A stretch of DNA of 64,000 nucleotides from Micropterix aruncella (lineage: Eukaryota; Arthropoda; Insecta; Lepidoptera; Micropterigidae). Made by a program: the position numbers and the translations under genes. Where the stretch lies: NCBI GenBank assembly GCA_944548615.1, contig OX155955.1, positions 15,998,818 through 16,062,817 of the forward strand, given 5' to 3'. The first letter of the stretch is position 1; each line of letters begins with the position of its first letter. This document shows positions 53,961 to 64,000 of this stretch, in pieces. The notes under the pieces are model-generated. The model was given only the letters and a program-made list of their open reading frames with translations. It ran no database searches and was not told the origin of the DNA.

Positions 53961-54520
53961 AAATTCGTTTGTGTCACCCCAAGATTTCCCCGGCATGTAG
54001 ACACCCCCCCCCCCCCTAACGCCCCCCCCCTCAATAGACCTCCCCCCTTCAACGCCCTCGAGAACCCTCCCCCCCCCACTTCTCCCCCTTAAACCGCCCC
54101 AACCCCCCCTATTCGTAGTATTTCCGAGGCACTAAAATAGCTATTTTCCAATACGGTTTGTTTCTTGTCTAGCCTAGGCGGCTGGACGTTATTATTTGAT
54201 TAAAATGTATTGCGTTTTTTTGTGTAGCTTGTATAAGAGATATTGCAATGAAAATTTAACAATGTGCCCAACGCATCTACATATGTACCGAATCTCATGT
54301 CTGTAAGTCCAATACTTCGAGATGAAAGTATGACTAGCGCGCCCCTGGTAGGTAGATCGATGTCAATCACAATCTATTCAACTCTTGCGATGACTAAATG
54401 ATACGTGCATGCTAAATTTCAGCTTACTCGGATGAAGCGTTTGGGTGCTATTGTCGAGGAATACACTCAGACACACATCAGTGCATTCACAATACTTTTC
54501 TCTGCCAGGAAAGTAAATTT
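53961..54520 (+). repeat. Repeat R copy 6
   Basis: It starts 'aattcgtttgtgtcacccc', then ATTTCCCCGGC (about 53984), followed by several poly-C runs (54005-54110) and 'tagtatttccgaggcactaa'. It ends at GCCAGGAAAGT (54504-54514). The (CAGA/CACA) tract is short. Confidence 0.65.
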
Positions 54521-55344
54521 TCGGAATGAAACAAATGAAAACGAAGGTCTCAGCCCTCACAATGATCTCGCTAGAATTGTTTTGTTTCACCAAAATAGCG
54601 ATCCAGAAAACAAGCCCAAATTTGCGATTGCTGCCGATGAAAAAGCTGACTTCAAAATACTGGAACATCCTCCATACTCAATAATCAAATATTTGCAGTC
54701 ATAGCTGACATATTCCTCGAAATAAAGTCTTTAATTAATGTTACCTATAAATAAAGACCGCAAATTTACCATTTTTAATGGCGCGACTCGTCTGGTGTAT
54801 TCTGGAGTAGATACCTTTTTCATATTGTATGGCCGTAGGGCGACAAAATGTCGCGCGAGAATTTCAACACTCCGGTCCCACATTTCGTCTTGATCCCGCT
54901 TGAATATTCGCAGACTCCATTAAGTAGTGACGGGAATGCAAGTCGATGTTTGAGCTTGGCTGCACCTGTCATTGTATGATAAACATTAGCAAGAGTTTGG
55001 CTTCTACTTGTACATTGAATACTCTCGAGATTTCACACCTGGAAGGCTGTTTCCTTCGTAAACGAAGCGTTTGTTGGTGATTCGCCCTCATGTTTACCAT
55101 ACCAGGGTTTTTTTATTTTTTATTTGTTGAGTGGGGCTTTTCTAAGGTCTTTATGAGCCTTGTAACACTGCGACCATTGCTGATCTATTGTGTTCGCCAC
55201 CTACTATAGTTCTGCGCTAAGCCTCGTGTCATTTAAGAACCGCAGCAGGCTTTTGGTACCAGATTGTTTTACCTCCTCAGGTTGGAGGTAATGACCACCC
55301 AAGTGGGTGTATCTTTTACGCATCAGCGGGCCACACTCGCACAC

Positions 55345-55346
<2 letters not shown>
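54521..55346. other. No gene recognised
   Basis: The part next to LOA copy 2 (about 55150-55346) has 'ttacctcctcaggttggagg' and mixed composition, and could be the 3' UTR of another LINE. Unproven. Confidence 0.35.
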
Positions 55347-55401
<55 letters not shown>

Positions 55402-55489
55402 ATGGAGTGGGGGGCTTGTTTCCAGCCCTTGATGTCACCTAGATCTGTAAGGTCTTTTGTAACTACCCACTGTGTGGTTAGGTCAGCGG

Positions 55490-56600
55490 TCAGCTAGTAG
55501 CCCGGTACTTCTTACCAGTCCAAAGTAGGTCACTGACCTTCAAGTTGGGCAGATCGCTGGGTTCGAGAAAGGCTCGTCCCAGTAAACTGTGTCTTTTGGC
55601 GGCGAGCCCTGGACAGCGACCAACAATGTGTATGCTGTCTTCAGGTTCCTCGCCACATATTCGGCAATCCTTGCTCTCAGTCAAACCAAGATTGAATACA
55701 TGAGCTCTAAGGGTCGTGTGTCCGGTGAGGAGACCGATAGTGGTTCTAAGGTTCTTCTTGCTCATGTCAAGTAGAGCCTTGGTTTTCTTCTGTAGTGGTT
55801 GCTCCATCATGGCTTTTGCCTGGCGACTCTGTTTCCAGGAAGCCCGATGTTCCTGCTCCAAGCAGTCCCTGATGATTTTCTTACCTGTAGCGAAGGGGAC
55901 CCCTACAGCTGGCTCCACTGGGCAATCCAGTGTGCCCAGTTTTGCCAGTCTGTCGGCCTCTTCGTTTCCGGGTATGCCTTGGTGACCCGGTATCCATGTT
56001 AGGGTGATTTTGTTGGATTTTCCCAATTTGTTGAGCTCCTGCATGCAGTCCCAGACCACAGAAGATTCTGTGGTGGCTTTAGCCAGAGCGTCCAGTGCTG
56101 CTCTGCTGTCAGAGCAGATGAGGATTTGTCTGTTTTTTACCTCAAGTCGACTTTGTAGTTTTATGCATTCCAATATGGCAAGTACCTCGGCTTGGAAAAC
56201 CGTAGCGTATTGTCCAAGGGGGATGCTGATTCTGTGGTTGGTTTTGAGTCCGTACACGCCTGCCCCAAAACGTCCATTTGTTCCTTAGCCGTCGGTGAAC
56301 CAGGCGTCTGCGTTGTGGCTTTGAAGCCACTGCGGATTTTTCCATTCTTCCCTGGTGGGGATTAGGATTTTATAGGATTTCTCTACCGATTTTTTTTTCC
56401 GTAGTCGATCCTGGGTCAGAGTGAATGGTCTTTTGTGGAGGAGGTTTAGCTCAGGATGATTGTGCCCTCCTCGCTTCCACTCGCCGAAACACTTCAGTCT
56501 GTATGCTGTAAGTCTGGCGGAGTGGATGATGAGCTTGTCCAGAGGCGGGCAGCAGAGTGCCACCTCTAATCCCGCTGTTGGGGTGGTCTTCATGACGCCA
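55490..56600 (-). pseudogene. LOA copy 2 RNase H region
   Basis: Contains 'WIPGHQGIPGNEEADRLAKL' and 'ILICSDSRAALDAL'. A serine codon in 'DGSGTNG' is changed to TAA at 56286-56288. A 4-base insertion near 56615 shifts the frame relative to the reverse transcriptase. The last residues also differ from copy 1 through an indel near 55518. Non-functional. Confidence 0.8.
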
Positions 56601-58334
56601 GTTGCAGCCCTCAGGTTGAAGGCAACCTTGAAGGCTTTTAAGCATTTTTAATGTCTCAAGCTTTTTCACCCTGGACCACCAGACTATTGCAGCATAGGTT
56701 AGTCTAGGCAGCAGTACTGCCCTGTAGAGCCATAAGGCGACCCTGGGGTTGAACCCCCAGGTTTTTCCCATGACTCTTTTGCACGTCCACAAAGAGGCAT
56801 AGAAGGTTGTTCTCTTGCGCTCGAGGTGGTGCTTCCAATTGAGATTTGGGTCTAGATAGACTCCAAGGTATTTGACTACTGTAGCGTATTCTATCTCCTT
56901 ATCCCAGAGCTTGAGACACTCAATGGGTTCGGGTTTGTATTTTCTGGTGAAAATCATGGCCTTAGTCTTGCTTGGATTAGCGGATAGACCTCTGGCCTGG
57001 CACCAGTCTTGGGTGGTCTTAAGTGCTTTGTCCATGAGCTCCTTAAGTATTGATAGGAAGTTTCCTCTGACTACTATGGCCACGTCATCAGCGTAGCCGT
57101 AGACAGAGAAGCCTAGGTTTTGTAGATCTGTTAGGAGTTCGTCTACAACGATGCTCCACAAGAGGGGGGAGATGACTCCACCCTGTGGACAGCCCTTGGC
57201 AGGGATTCCCGTGATGGAGGTGTCGCCTTGATAGACGGTCAGATTCCTATTTGATAGCATACTCAATGTCCAGTAAATGATGGTCTCTGGTATTCCTCGT
57301 CTGTGCATAGCGTTTTTTATAGTTGCATATGAAGTGGTGTCAAATGCTCCGTCGATGTCCAAGAATACTCCCAGAGCGTAACCTTTCGCCGCTAACTGTG
57401 TCTCTATTGTACTCACCAGGTGATGTAGGGCAGTGTCCGTAGATCTGCCCTCCCTATAGGCATACTGAGCATCAGCAAGCGGTTGAAGAGCTAGGTGGTT
57501 GGTTTTCAAGTAGCCGTCAACGAGTCTCTCCAGTGATTTCAGGAGAAAGGAGGTGAGGCTAATGGGTCTGTAGTCTTTGGCAAAGATGTGGCCGTTCCTG
57601 CCTGCCTTTGGAATGAACGTGACTCTTGCGCTGCTCCAGGCATGAGGGACGTGTCTGAGGGCTATGCTCGCTCTGAGTACCTTTGTTAGAGGGCCCAGCA
57701 GCTGGCTTAGCCCTTTTTGTAGTAGGACTGGGTATATTCCATCCGGTCCAGGTGATTTGTAGGGATCGAAGGTGCTCACGGCCCATTCTACTGCTTTTGG
57801 ATTAACTATCTTGGCTGCAAGGGCCCACTCCTTGGGCTTGTGGAGCCTCTTGGAGTTCTCCCCTGCGGCAATTGGGTATGAGGATTCCTGGAAGCCCGGA
57901 AAGTGTGTTTCCATTAGGAGCTTCAAGGTTTCCCTGGTGTCGCCTGTGGGCCCCCCCTCTGGTCGTTTAAGGCATCCCAGCTGGAGGCGGTTGTTAGATC
58001 TGAGGATCTTGTTGAGCCTGGAAGCTTCGGAGGATGTTTCCACGCTCTCAAAAAAGTCCCTCCAGCTTCTTCGTTTGGCTTTAACAATGGCCTTGTTGTA
58101 TTCGTTTCGGGCGTTTTTGTATTCCTCCCAAAGATGTTGCGAGTTAGTGTTGTGATTTCTTGCCCTATTGAAACACCTTCTCAGCGTAAGCCTGAGCTTG
58201 GTCAGCTCTGAGTTCCACCATGGGACCTTTTTTGAGAGGTTTTTTTGTTTCAAAGGGCAATTCTGCTCGTAGGCGTCTATAACGGCATTAGACAGTGATA
58301 GTGCAGCTGTTTCTAGTTGCTCTTTGGTGTGGAA
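56600..58334 (-). pseudogene. LOA copy 2 reverse transcriptase
   Basis: About 570 open codons. Order: linker 'KVPWWNSELTKLRLTLRRCF', 'SPGPDGIYPVLLQKG', 'FIPKAGRNGHIFAKDYRPIS', 'GVFLDIDGAFDTTSY', 'CPQGGVISPLLWSIVVDELL', 'YGYADDVAIVV' and thumb 'KYLGVYLDPNLNWKHHL'. The catalytic acidic residues (motif A D and YADD) are kept. A TGA at 58335-58337 separates it from the upstream endonuclease in the same frame. The apparent start at 58253 is a TTG and not a real initiation site. Confidence 0.85.
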
Positions 58335-58337
58335 TCA

Positions 58338-58645
58338 ATTCAGAACCGTAGTGAGCTTGATAGCCAGGTCCCTATCAAATCCTTCCCAGTTGGTATTTCT
58401 AGGGTTGCGAGCCCACTGAATTTCCAATGAGTGCCGAAGCGTTAGATGGATCTGCCTATGGTCCGAGCCTGAGGGTTCATCTGAGACCCTCCAGTCTTGA
58501 ACCAGGTCGGCCACTTCTTTTGTGCAGATCGTGATGTCCAATACCTCCTGTCTTCTTGAGTCTATGAAGGTAGGTTCTGTTCCTCTGTTGAGGATGGTGA
58601 GTTCATTGCCTAGGATAAAGTCATGCAGGCTTACCCCCCTCGGGC
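58338..58645 (-). pseudogene. LOA copy 2 endonuclease C terminus
   Basis: Minus-strand reading 'SLHDFILGNELTILNRGTEP', 'TFIDSRRQEVLDITICT' and 'SDEPSGSDHRQIHLTLR'. The final SDH motif is the conserved end of the apurinic-type endonuclease of LINEs. The earlier catalytic part is missing through 5' truncation. Confidence 0.75.
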
Positions 58646-59715
58646 GTACACGCGAAAAAATAGGCGGGGTCTATTTTGCGGGTTTGACCAATAAAAATCC
58701 AGCGTTGACAAAGCTTCAAGCGCAGATTCTACGTTCGCTCGCGCCGGCTACTAGGCGCATACTAAATGCTCTATCGCAGCGCTAGCACAGAGTAACTATC
58801 TTTACGCAGTGGTGGTATAAGGGTGTTTATAGCAAAGCATATTTAGCGTAACTCTCAGAGCGCTCTCATGTTTTAATTAATTGTAATTAATTTAGGGCCT
58901 AAATAAAAAATGTGGCTAACTTTTGCCCTAGAGAATTAACCAGTCAATATTATGAAATTATAATAAAACACACTCACCGCTTACATTGTAGGAGTAAACG
59001 CGCCTGAAAGTTTTCGAAGTCAGTTTAAAGCCTTAATATCCAAATCAATGAGCAACTTTTTTTGAGTCCAAATTTTAAACTCGTTTCTTATGGAGGGATT
59101 CACTTAAAAACATTTTTAGCAGCAGAGCTGCTTGCAGAGAGGGATGCACTTAGAAACAGCTTATACTTTTCAAAAAACTCATAAAACTAAAATTATTCAA
59201 ATATGGTAGTTCCGAGGTATCATGTCGCCTTAAAACTACCCACAAAAGATAAAGCATCTGAATCTAACACCGCACGAAATGTGATCAAATTTATTCGGAC
59301 GAGTATAAGTTCGACAGATAGTTTTTATCGACGATCATTCGTTTCCTGTTCCGCTCTAACGTTTTGCTCTATCTTGTTAACATGAACTAATGTCAGTTTT
59401 AGTTGACAACGAGACGCAATCGGGCCCATAGTCCGCTAAAATACTTATGACATAATTTCTCATACAAAACTAACGAGTACTATCGCTTAGACGAGTATAT
59501 CTTGTCACTGCCCAGTCTCTATCGTCATCTGGCCAATTTAGGCGAGTTTACGATGACTTCTGTTATAAAAAAAGGTGACAGGGGTGAGACGGGTGTAATA
59601 GAAGGAGTGAGACGGAAGTAAAAGACTTGTTGAGATGCACCTCAGGCGGTGACTAGCACTTGCGCTCAGACTATACAAGAACTACTAGTGGTGCAAGCTA
59701 ATAGCGAGAATATTT
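58646..59715. other. No gene recognised
   Basis: A CpG-bearing block (58650-58790) is followed by unremarkable sequence with short frames. No repeat copy recognised. Confidence 0.4.
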
Positions 59716-59719
59716 TTAA

Positions 59720-60184
59720 CCCTTTGAGGACCATAAGCTTTGCGTTAGGGTATAGAAGTTTGTGATACATGAAACTGTTAAAGGATGATGTAAATAACAT
59801 ATATGTCAAGTTTTGTGAAATATGGTTCAATAGATTTTGTATAAATTGATGGGAAATAAGTGGTCCATAAAGATGCAAAGTTACAAATTTTCCCAAAATT
59901 TAATTATATTATTATTTAACTCAGTAATAATACGCACATACTTTAAAAACCTTATTTAAAAAGTCGTAATATTTTTTTAAATTTATTTATTTTTAATCAT
60001 CATTTGCGATATTTAAAAAAAATGTTCTGTATTTTTTATCAATATTTTTTTTGTTGATAATATTTTTTGATGTCTCAATAACATGGAAAAATTATATTTT
60101 ATGAATTATTTGTAATCGATAATTTATAAAATTATTTTGATGTTATGGGACACATACATAATATGTCCCATGGTCCTTAAACGG
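59720..60184. mobile_element. piggyBac-type MITE
   Basis: A 465-bp element between TTAA sites (59716-59719 and 60185-60188). Ends CCCTTTGAGGACCAT and inverted CCGTTTAAGGACCAT match at 13 of 15 positions. TTAA target and CCYTTT ends define piggyBac-like elements. It is AT-rich inside with no transposase. Confidence 0.82.
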
Positions 60185-60188
60185 TTAA

Positions 60189-61001
60189 AAAGCTAATTTT
60201 CAACCGAAAGCTGTGACCGAAATGTTTAATGTTATAATTAAACCAGCTGCGTTTGCGTCTTTATTTATTTAGTACCGATACGAGAAATAATACGAGCTCT
60301 TGGTTTGTCGAAACAAGTGATTTGTCACACCGTAGCACTGAGAACAGGATGCTTTGTTATCGTACTCGACAACTCTAAACTCGAAAGTGCTCGCGAACAG
60401 CTGCAACTCCGCACTATGAGCCAATCAGTGACCCGAGAAAATATTAACGGTTTTTATTCATATAAATATTTAAAAAATATCTAAATATCATTAAAATTGT
60501 TAACCTTGCTCCATCCTATTAAAATAAGACTCACTTAGAGTGAATTGTCGATAACGCCGATCGCCATGCTATATTGTAGGTACACTATACACGATTCTGC
60601 TAAAAAGGAAAAAAAAATAATCGTGGGGGGTAAAACATATAAAAATGTATATATGATCCACTCTGTAGTTTTGTCGAAATTATTTTTTTTTTCTTTTTTG
60701 CGGTAAGGGAATGTGTCTCGGTATTATTTAATGTTTTTCGTTCTTGTGAAAACGTCCATAAAAGGCTCCCACACTCCTGCCAGAGTTAGCGATGGAAACT
60801 TTTGTTATCGTAGCGTGTATATTATAGAAATAGACTATTGTTTATCACTATGTGTATTCAATTTGCTTTTTTGTGTTCTTACGTTAGTGAGCAGCGGAGG
60901 GGTCGGGGAGGTCTCGAAATTTACCCCGCGCGGAGTCAGTAATAACTCCGGAAAGCAAAGCATTTCTTACGTACTCTGTATGATTTGTCTACGATTTTAT
61001 G
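60189..61001. other. No gene recognised
   Basis: Short frames only. A 99-codon plus frame (60713-61012) has no recognised motif. Confidence 0.4.
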
Positions 61002-61033
61002 ATTTTCGATAGTACGATTGTACTATCGAAAAT
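61002..61033. repeat. Perfect 14-bp palindrome at insertion site
   Basis: ATTTTCGATAGTAC and its exact inverse are separated by GATT. Part of it, TAGTACGATTGTAC (61010-61023), is repeated at 61708-61721 on the far side of Z copy 6. Confidence 0.9.
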
Positions 61034-61707
61034 GTAGTACAGGGAGCTAAGGGGCCCTTGCTGAGTTGGCCACGAAGACCCATTCTGTTCAGGGTTGGTC
61101 ACACTCACGGGTAAACACCTATCCGACGGCCTCCACGCATGAAGTGCGAGCCCGGGCAGGACTCTGACCTTAGGGCTAGTTTCCCCTAGGAATCAACTAT
61201 CTGGCGCTCCTGAACGGTCTGCGCACCGTGCGGCGTAAGCCAATCGATTGTGCACTCTGACTAACAGTCGGGGAAGTCTGGAAGCAGTACTGTTTCCTAT
61301 AGAGCGGAGGTGGTTGCGGCTCTTACGGCGACTGCTCTTGAAACGACCATCGGCTACCCGAGCATGGGTGAACATCCGGGCAAAGGGTGCCGTGGTCCGC
61401 GATAGATTCGGTATACACCGTTTCACCGCTTCGTAAGGGAGAGGACCGCGCAAGCGACCTCAAACTCGTATTTAATCGAGAGACTGGAGTAATCTGGTCG
61501 CAATTGTAATTAAGGGCGTGAGTGTAAGCCCGCTGGGTAGCACTCCTGGCTATCTCGCGGTTAAGGCGTTGGCCTCTTATGGGTTTGTGGCGGAGCTTGA
61601 CGGTGGACTTTTTTGTCCAAGTCTTCTGCGCTCACCCCAGGGAGATAGAACGACTACTCGTTAAAACTTCCTGAGGTTACGGGCTCGCCCGTTGTAGTTG
61701 ACAACTC
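61024..61707 (+). mobile_element. Repeat Z copy 6, duplication-flanked
   Basis: Plus-oriented copy: 'gggagctaaggggcccttgc' at 61042 through to the tandem hairpins 'acgggctcgcccgt' (61679-61692) and 'gttgtagttgacaac' (61691-61705). Perfect 14-bp duplications TAGTACGATTGTAC lie at 61010-61023 and 61708-61721. Eighteen extra bases separate the left duplication from the usual 5' start. A tRNA D-arm-like string CGCGGTTAAGGCGTTGGCCT lies at 61556-61575. Confidence 0.87.
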
Positions 61708-61744
61708 TAGTACGATTGTACGATTGTATGCTGTATGATTTACT

Positions 61745-62925
61745 ACTATGTTAATGCTAACTTGATAGCTCAGCAGAGTTTCAAACTGATTTTGGCGATG
61801 AAGTACCAGCCAACACGACAATTTATCGATAGTTTCCAGAATTCAAACGAGGTCAAGTCAATCTGTGACGAAGGTCGTCTGTCCACCGTTGTCAACAACA
61901 AAAACATCGATGTTGTGCAGCGTATGATTTAAACAGACAGGCATGTGACTTACCATGAGATTTGGACATACTGAGGCATAGTCATAAGTCAGGTATAATT
62001 AATCCTACAAAAGTATTTGGTTGTGAGAAAGCACTGCTCAATTGACTGAGGGTCAAAGAGGGTATGCGTCACTTGCTGCAATGCCATGGATAACATAATC
62101 AACGATGGGGCATAAAATTCGGTGTGGAATATAGCAAAAGGCTATGAAATATGGATTTCTATTTACTACCTCAAAGCAAAGCAGTAGCCGAACTCAATTA
62201 AAGTGGCCGGATGATCCTCCTTGTTTATAGGAAAACTGGACACATGGCTACTGTTGCTTTGGAGAATCATCTTACCCTGAGTGCTGATTGGTACACGGGA
62301 AATCTGCTCTCCGGAAGTTATTGTCAAACTCAATTAAAGCAACCGTAAACGCTGCATCATCGTGTGCTATGACAATGCCAGTTCTCACACGGCCAGACAG
62401 AAGATTTTTGGACGAAACAGAACTTAGAAACAAAAATCACTAGCCATACTTCATACAGTCCCGACTTGGCAACTTGTAACTTCTTCTTGATCCCAAAATT
62501 TAACCCCTTGGCCACCATTTAAGATGCCTAAAAGGTATTTAGCGGTAAAAGGCATTTACCTAAAAGGTTAACAAAACTGCCGGACTTTCAAGTAATTCCA
62601 CGAATCAGCAAATCTGTCTTATATATGGCCCGGTTGACATACCACGTGCCAGGCCCTTAATAGTCAGTTTAGGTTCGACTGTTGTACCACAGGCCAGGCA
62701 AATAAACAGTTTAGCAAGTGATAAAAGTACGAGCCTCACACGTGGTTGTAGGCGAAAGAGGTATGAACCAATTATGCGGTCAACGGTTTTCATCGCCAGA
62801 AGAGGCTAACAAAGAATGTTAAAAAAACAGTTTCGGAGATCACCCTAAAGGAATGGAATAAATGTTATGAAATTATACGTATGAAAAAGTATATTTCCGC
62901 TCACGGAAATTATTTTGAGAAACCA
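61745..62925 (+). pseudogene. mariner-family transposase relic
   Basis: Degraded plus-strand reading in shifting frames: 'KSICDEGRLSTVVNNKNIDV', 'TDRHVTYHEIWTY', 'KGYEIWISIYYLK', 'GHMATVALENH', 'IIVCYDNASSHTARQKIFG', 'SYSPDLATCNFFLIPK', 'SSPEEANKEC' and 'LKEWNKCYEIIRMKKYI'. The mariner DDD triad is damaged: the first Asp (usual GDE) is Tyr in 'KGYE', the second is kept in 'CYDN', and the third (usual CDFF) is Asn in 'TCNFF'. Stops are present and about 280 bases are inserted between 62512 and 62795. Terminal repeats were not found. Confidence 0.72.
62512..62795. other. Insertion inside mariner relic
   Basis: The mariner reading stops at about 62510 and resumes at 'tcatcgccagaagaggctaa' (62790). 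The intervening bases have no recognised coding content; 'gtggtaca/tgtaccaca'-like strings suggest a small repeat. Confidence 0.4.
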
Positions 62926-62984
62926 CAAATTGGTTTTTGGGCTTTATTGTATTTTTTTATTAATCTTTCCGACAACTTTCAGTG

Positions 62985-63221
62985 TGACGACTATAACCGT
63001 ACGTATACTTCTACATGCTGTTATGTTAGCAGCGAGATCCCAAGGTCGCGACGTAATGAAATAACATTATGTTTTAATATACGACACGGTAACTACCGTC
63101 ACGCCAACACCGTTACGCGTCAGGTTAATTCATACGTACCGACCACAGTCCGCGTTATATACGTAATCCTTGTTGAAACATGCGTATTTCCGTGTATTAC
63201 ATTGTTATATTATTCTCAGTG
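62985..63221 (+). repeat. Repeat T copy 3, left-truncated
   Basis: It matches T from 'cgactataaccgtacgtat' to the terminal CTCAGTG (63215-63221), followed by TA. It is close in sequence to copy 1 ('gagatcccaaggtcgcgacg', 'acgccaacaccgttacgcgt'). Confidence 0.75.
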
Positions 63222-63655
63222 TAGTTCTGTGATGAAAGAAACAGAAGTAATGCTCATTAAGGTGGGCTAGGCGATACGCAGGGCGAGGTGAGGAGGTCCC
63301 GAGTGCCGATCGAATCGGTCCGCTAGTCCTGAGGTCCGCTGGTGTTATTTAAAGCGGCCACCACCGGGGTTAGCGTGGACCCCACGCATCGCCGCAACGC
63401 TTCGCCTTTCCGCGAAATCAAGCTTTCTTGCCATGCCTTATCTCCAACAATGTGCACACCGTAAATACTGGTAGGCTAATCGACTCCTACGCAGACAGGA
63501 CAAACGTTTCGTTTGTATTGCATTTCATTTCTACTATACGATTCACATAATTGCTATAACATTTGTAAATTATAATGTTTATTAAAATTTTACCCCTATA
63601 CTATAGATATCTGTGTCGGGATGGTACTTAATATATTACTAAACTTATATTACAT
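63222..63655. other. GC-rich block, no gene recognised
   Basis: 63260-63430 is CpG-rich with a near palindrome 'gccgatcgaatcggtc' (63305) and 'ggggttagcgtggaccccac'. Not repeated in the window. Confidence 0.35.
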
Positions 63656-64000
63656 GAAAAAAAATCGGTTGTGTCAACCGAAGACTTCCAGGCAAGCAGA
63701 CAACCCCCCCCCCCCGCCCGGCTCGCGCTAGACCCTTAACCCCAGACCCCTCCCCAAGCGCCGTTGCAAAAAGTGTACTACTGTATTTATAATTATTTTT
63801 TTCGGTTTCTTTTTATAAACTATTTGTGGCTTATGTAATTATCCATATATATACATATATTTTTGGATTGTACTCCATCAGACCTTTCATTTGAGACTAA
63901 ACAAAATACATTTATTTTAATTTATTGACGTTTGAAGATTTGAACATTTAGACATCTATATACTTGATATTTTGACAGTTAAGATACCCTATGACACTCG
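63656..64000 (+). repeat. Repeat R copy 7, left part to window end
   Basis: It starts 'aaaaaaatcggttgtgtcaa', then 'gaagacttccaggcaag' and a poly-C run (63703-63716), the same order as copies 1 and 6. The right half would lie beyond the window or is lost. Confidence 0.55.

Larger units (their letters stand above)
55347..58645 (-). mobile_element. LOA-type LINE copy 2, longer copy
   Basis: About 3.3 kb of the same LOA-type family as 11567-13956, nearly identical over the shared part. The 3' end carries a long (TAC)n tail (GTA repeats at 55347-55399). The 5' end extends further than copy 1, into the endonuclease C terminus, where it is truncated near 58645. Several inactivating changes are present. 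No clear target duplication was found. Confidence 0.85.

Noticed and set aside
54405..54704. 99-codon plus and 96-codon minus ORFs
   Set aside because: Both overlap the right end of repeat R copy 6 and are not conserved in other R copies.

Overview
The window looks like gene-poor, transposon-rich DNA from an insect nuclear genome, most likely a moth or butterfly. It is AT-rich and has no operons. It holds several non-LTR retrotransposon lineages, a pogo-type element, and piggyBac-, hAT- and mariner-type remnants. It also has a Helitron with the A^TC...CTAG^T ends common in Lepidoptera, and the moth repeat starting 'ttttaaccgacatcaaaaaaagg' (22595). No intron-bearing host gene could be established. 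The only intact open frames of convincing size are a pogo-type transposase (30872-32590, minus) and a small PHD-finger/coiled-coil protein (28306-28899, plus).

Layout. 1-6.2 kb: repeat fragments, a tRNA-derived SINE nested in repeat R, a 1.86-kb non-autonomous pogo-like element, a strong hairpin and a second pogo relic. 6.7-10.2 kb: an hAT MITE and two LINE remnants. 11.2-14.7 kb: a Jockey/CR1-type LINE split by a LOA-type LINE with a clean 11-bp target duplication. 15.4-26.0 kb: a cluster of one ~0.63-0.75-kb GC-rich repeat (here 'Z'), plus W, T and other MITEs. 28-33 kb: the PHD ORF, an R copy, a Helitron and the intact pogo element. 33-52 kb: LINE tails, R, W, Z, T and SINE copies and a second hAT element. 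55.3-58.6 kb: a second LOA copy. 59.7-64 kb: a piggyBac MITE, a Z copy, a mariner relic, T and R copies.

The elements are layered. LINEs supply reverse transcriptase and are the likely machinery that moved the SINEs and Z. The pogo transposase recognises ends resembling, but not identical to, two nearby defective elements. Nested insertions give relative ages: SINE into R, LOA into LINE, LINE into Z.

The observation that seems least explained is Z. At least five copies end at the same place, carry perfect or near-perfect flanking duplications of 9-18 bp, have no ORF and no poly(A), and finish in two tandem stem-loops. That is the pattern of retroposition by an RNA of unknown origin. Family names R, W, T, X and Z are local labels. 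All homology calls come from reading the sequence, not from database searches.
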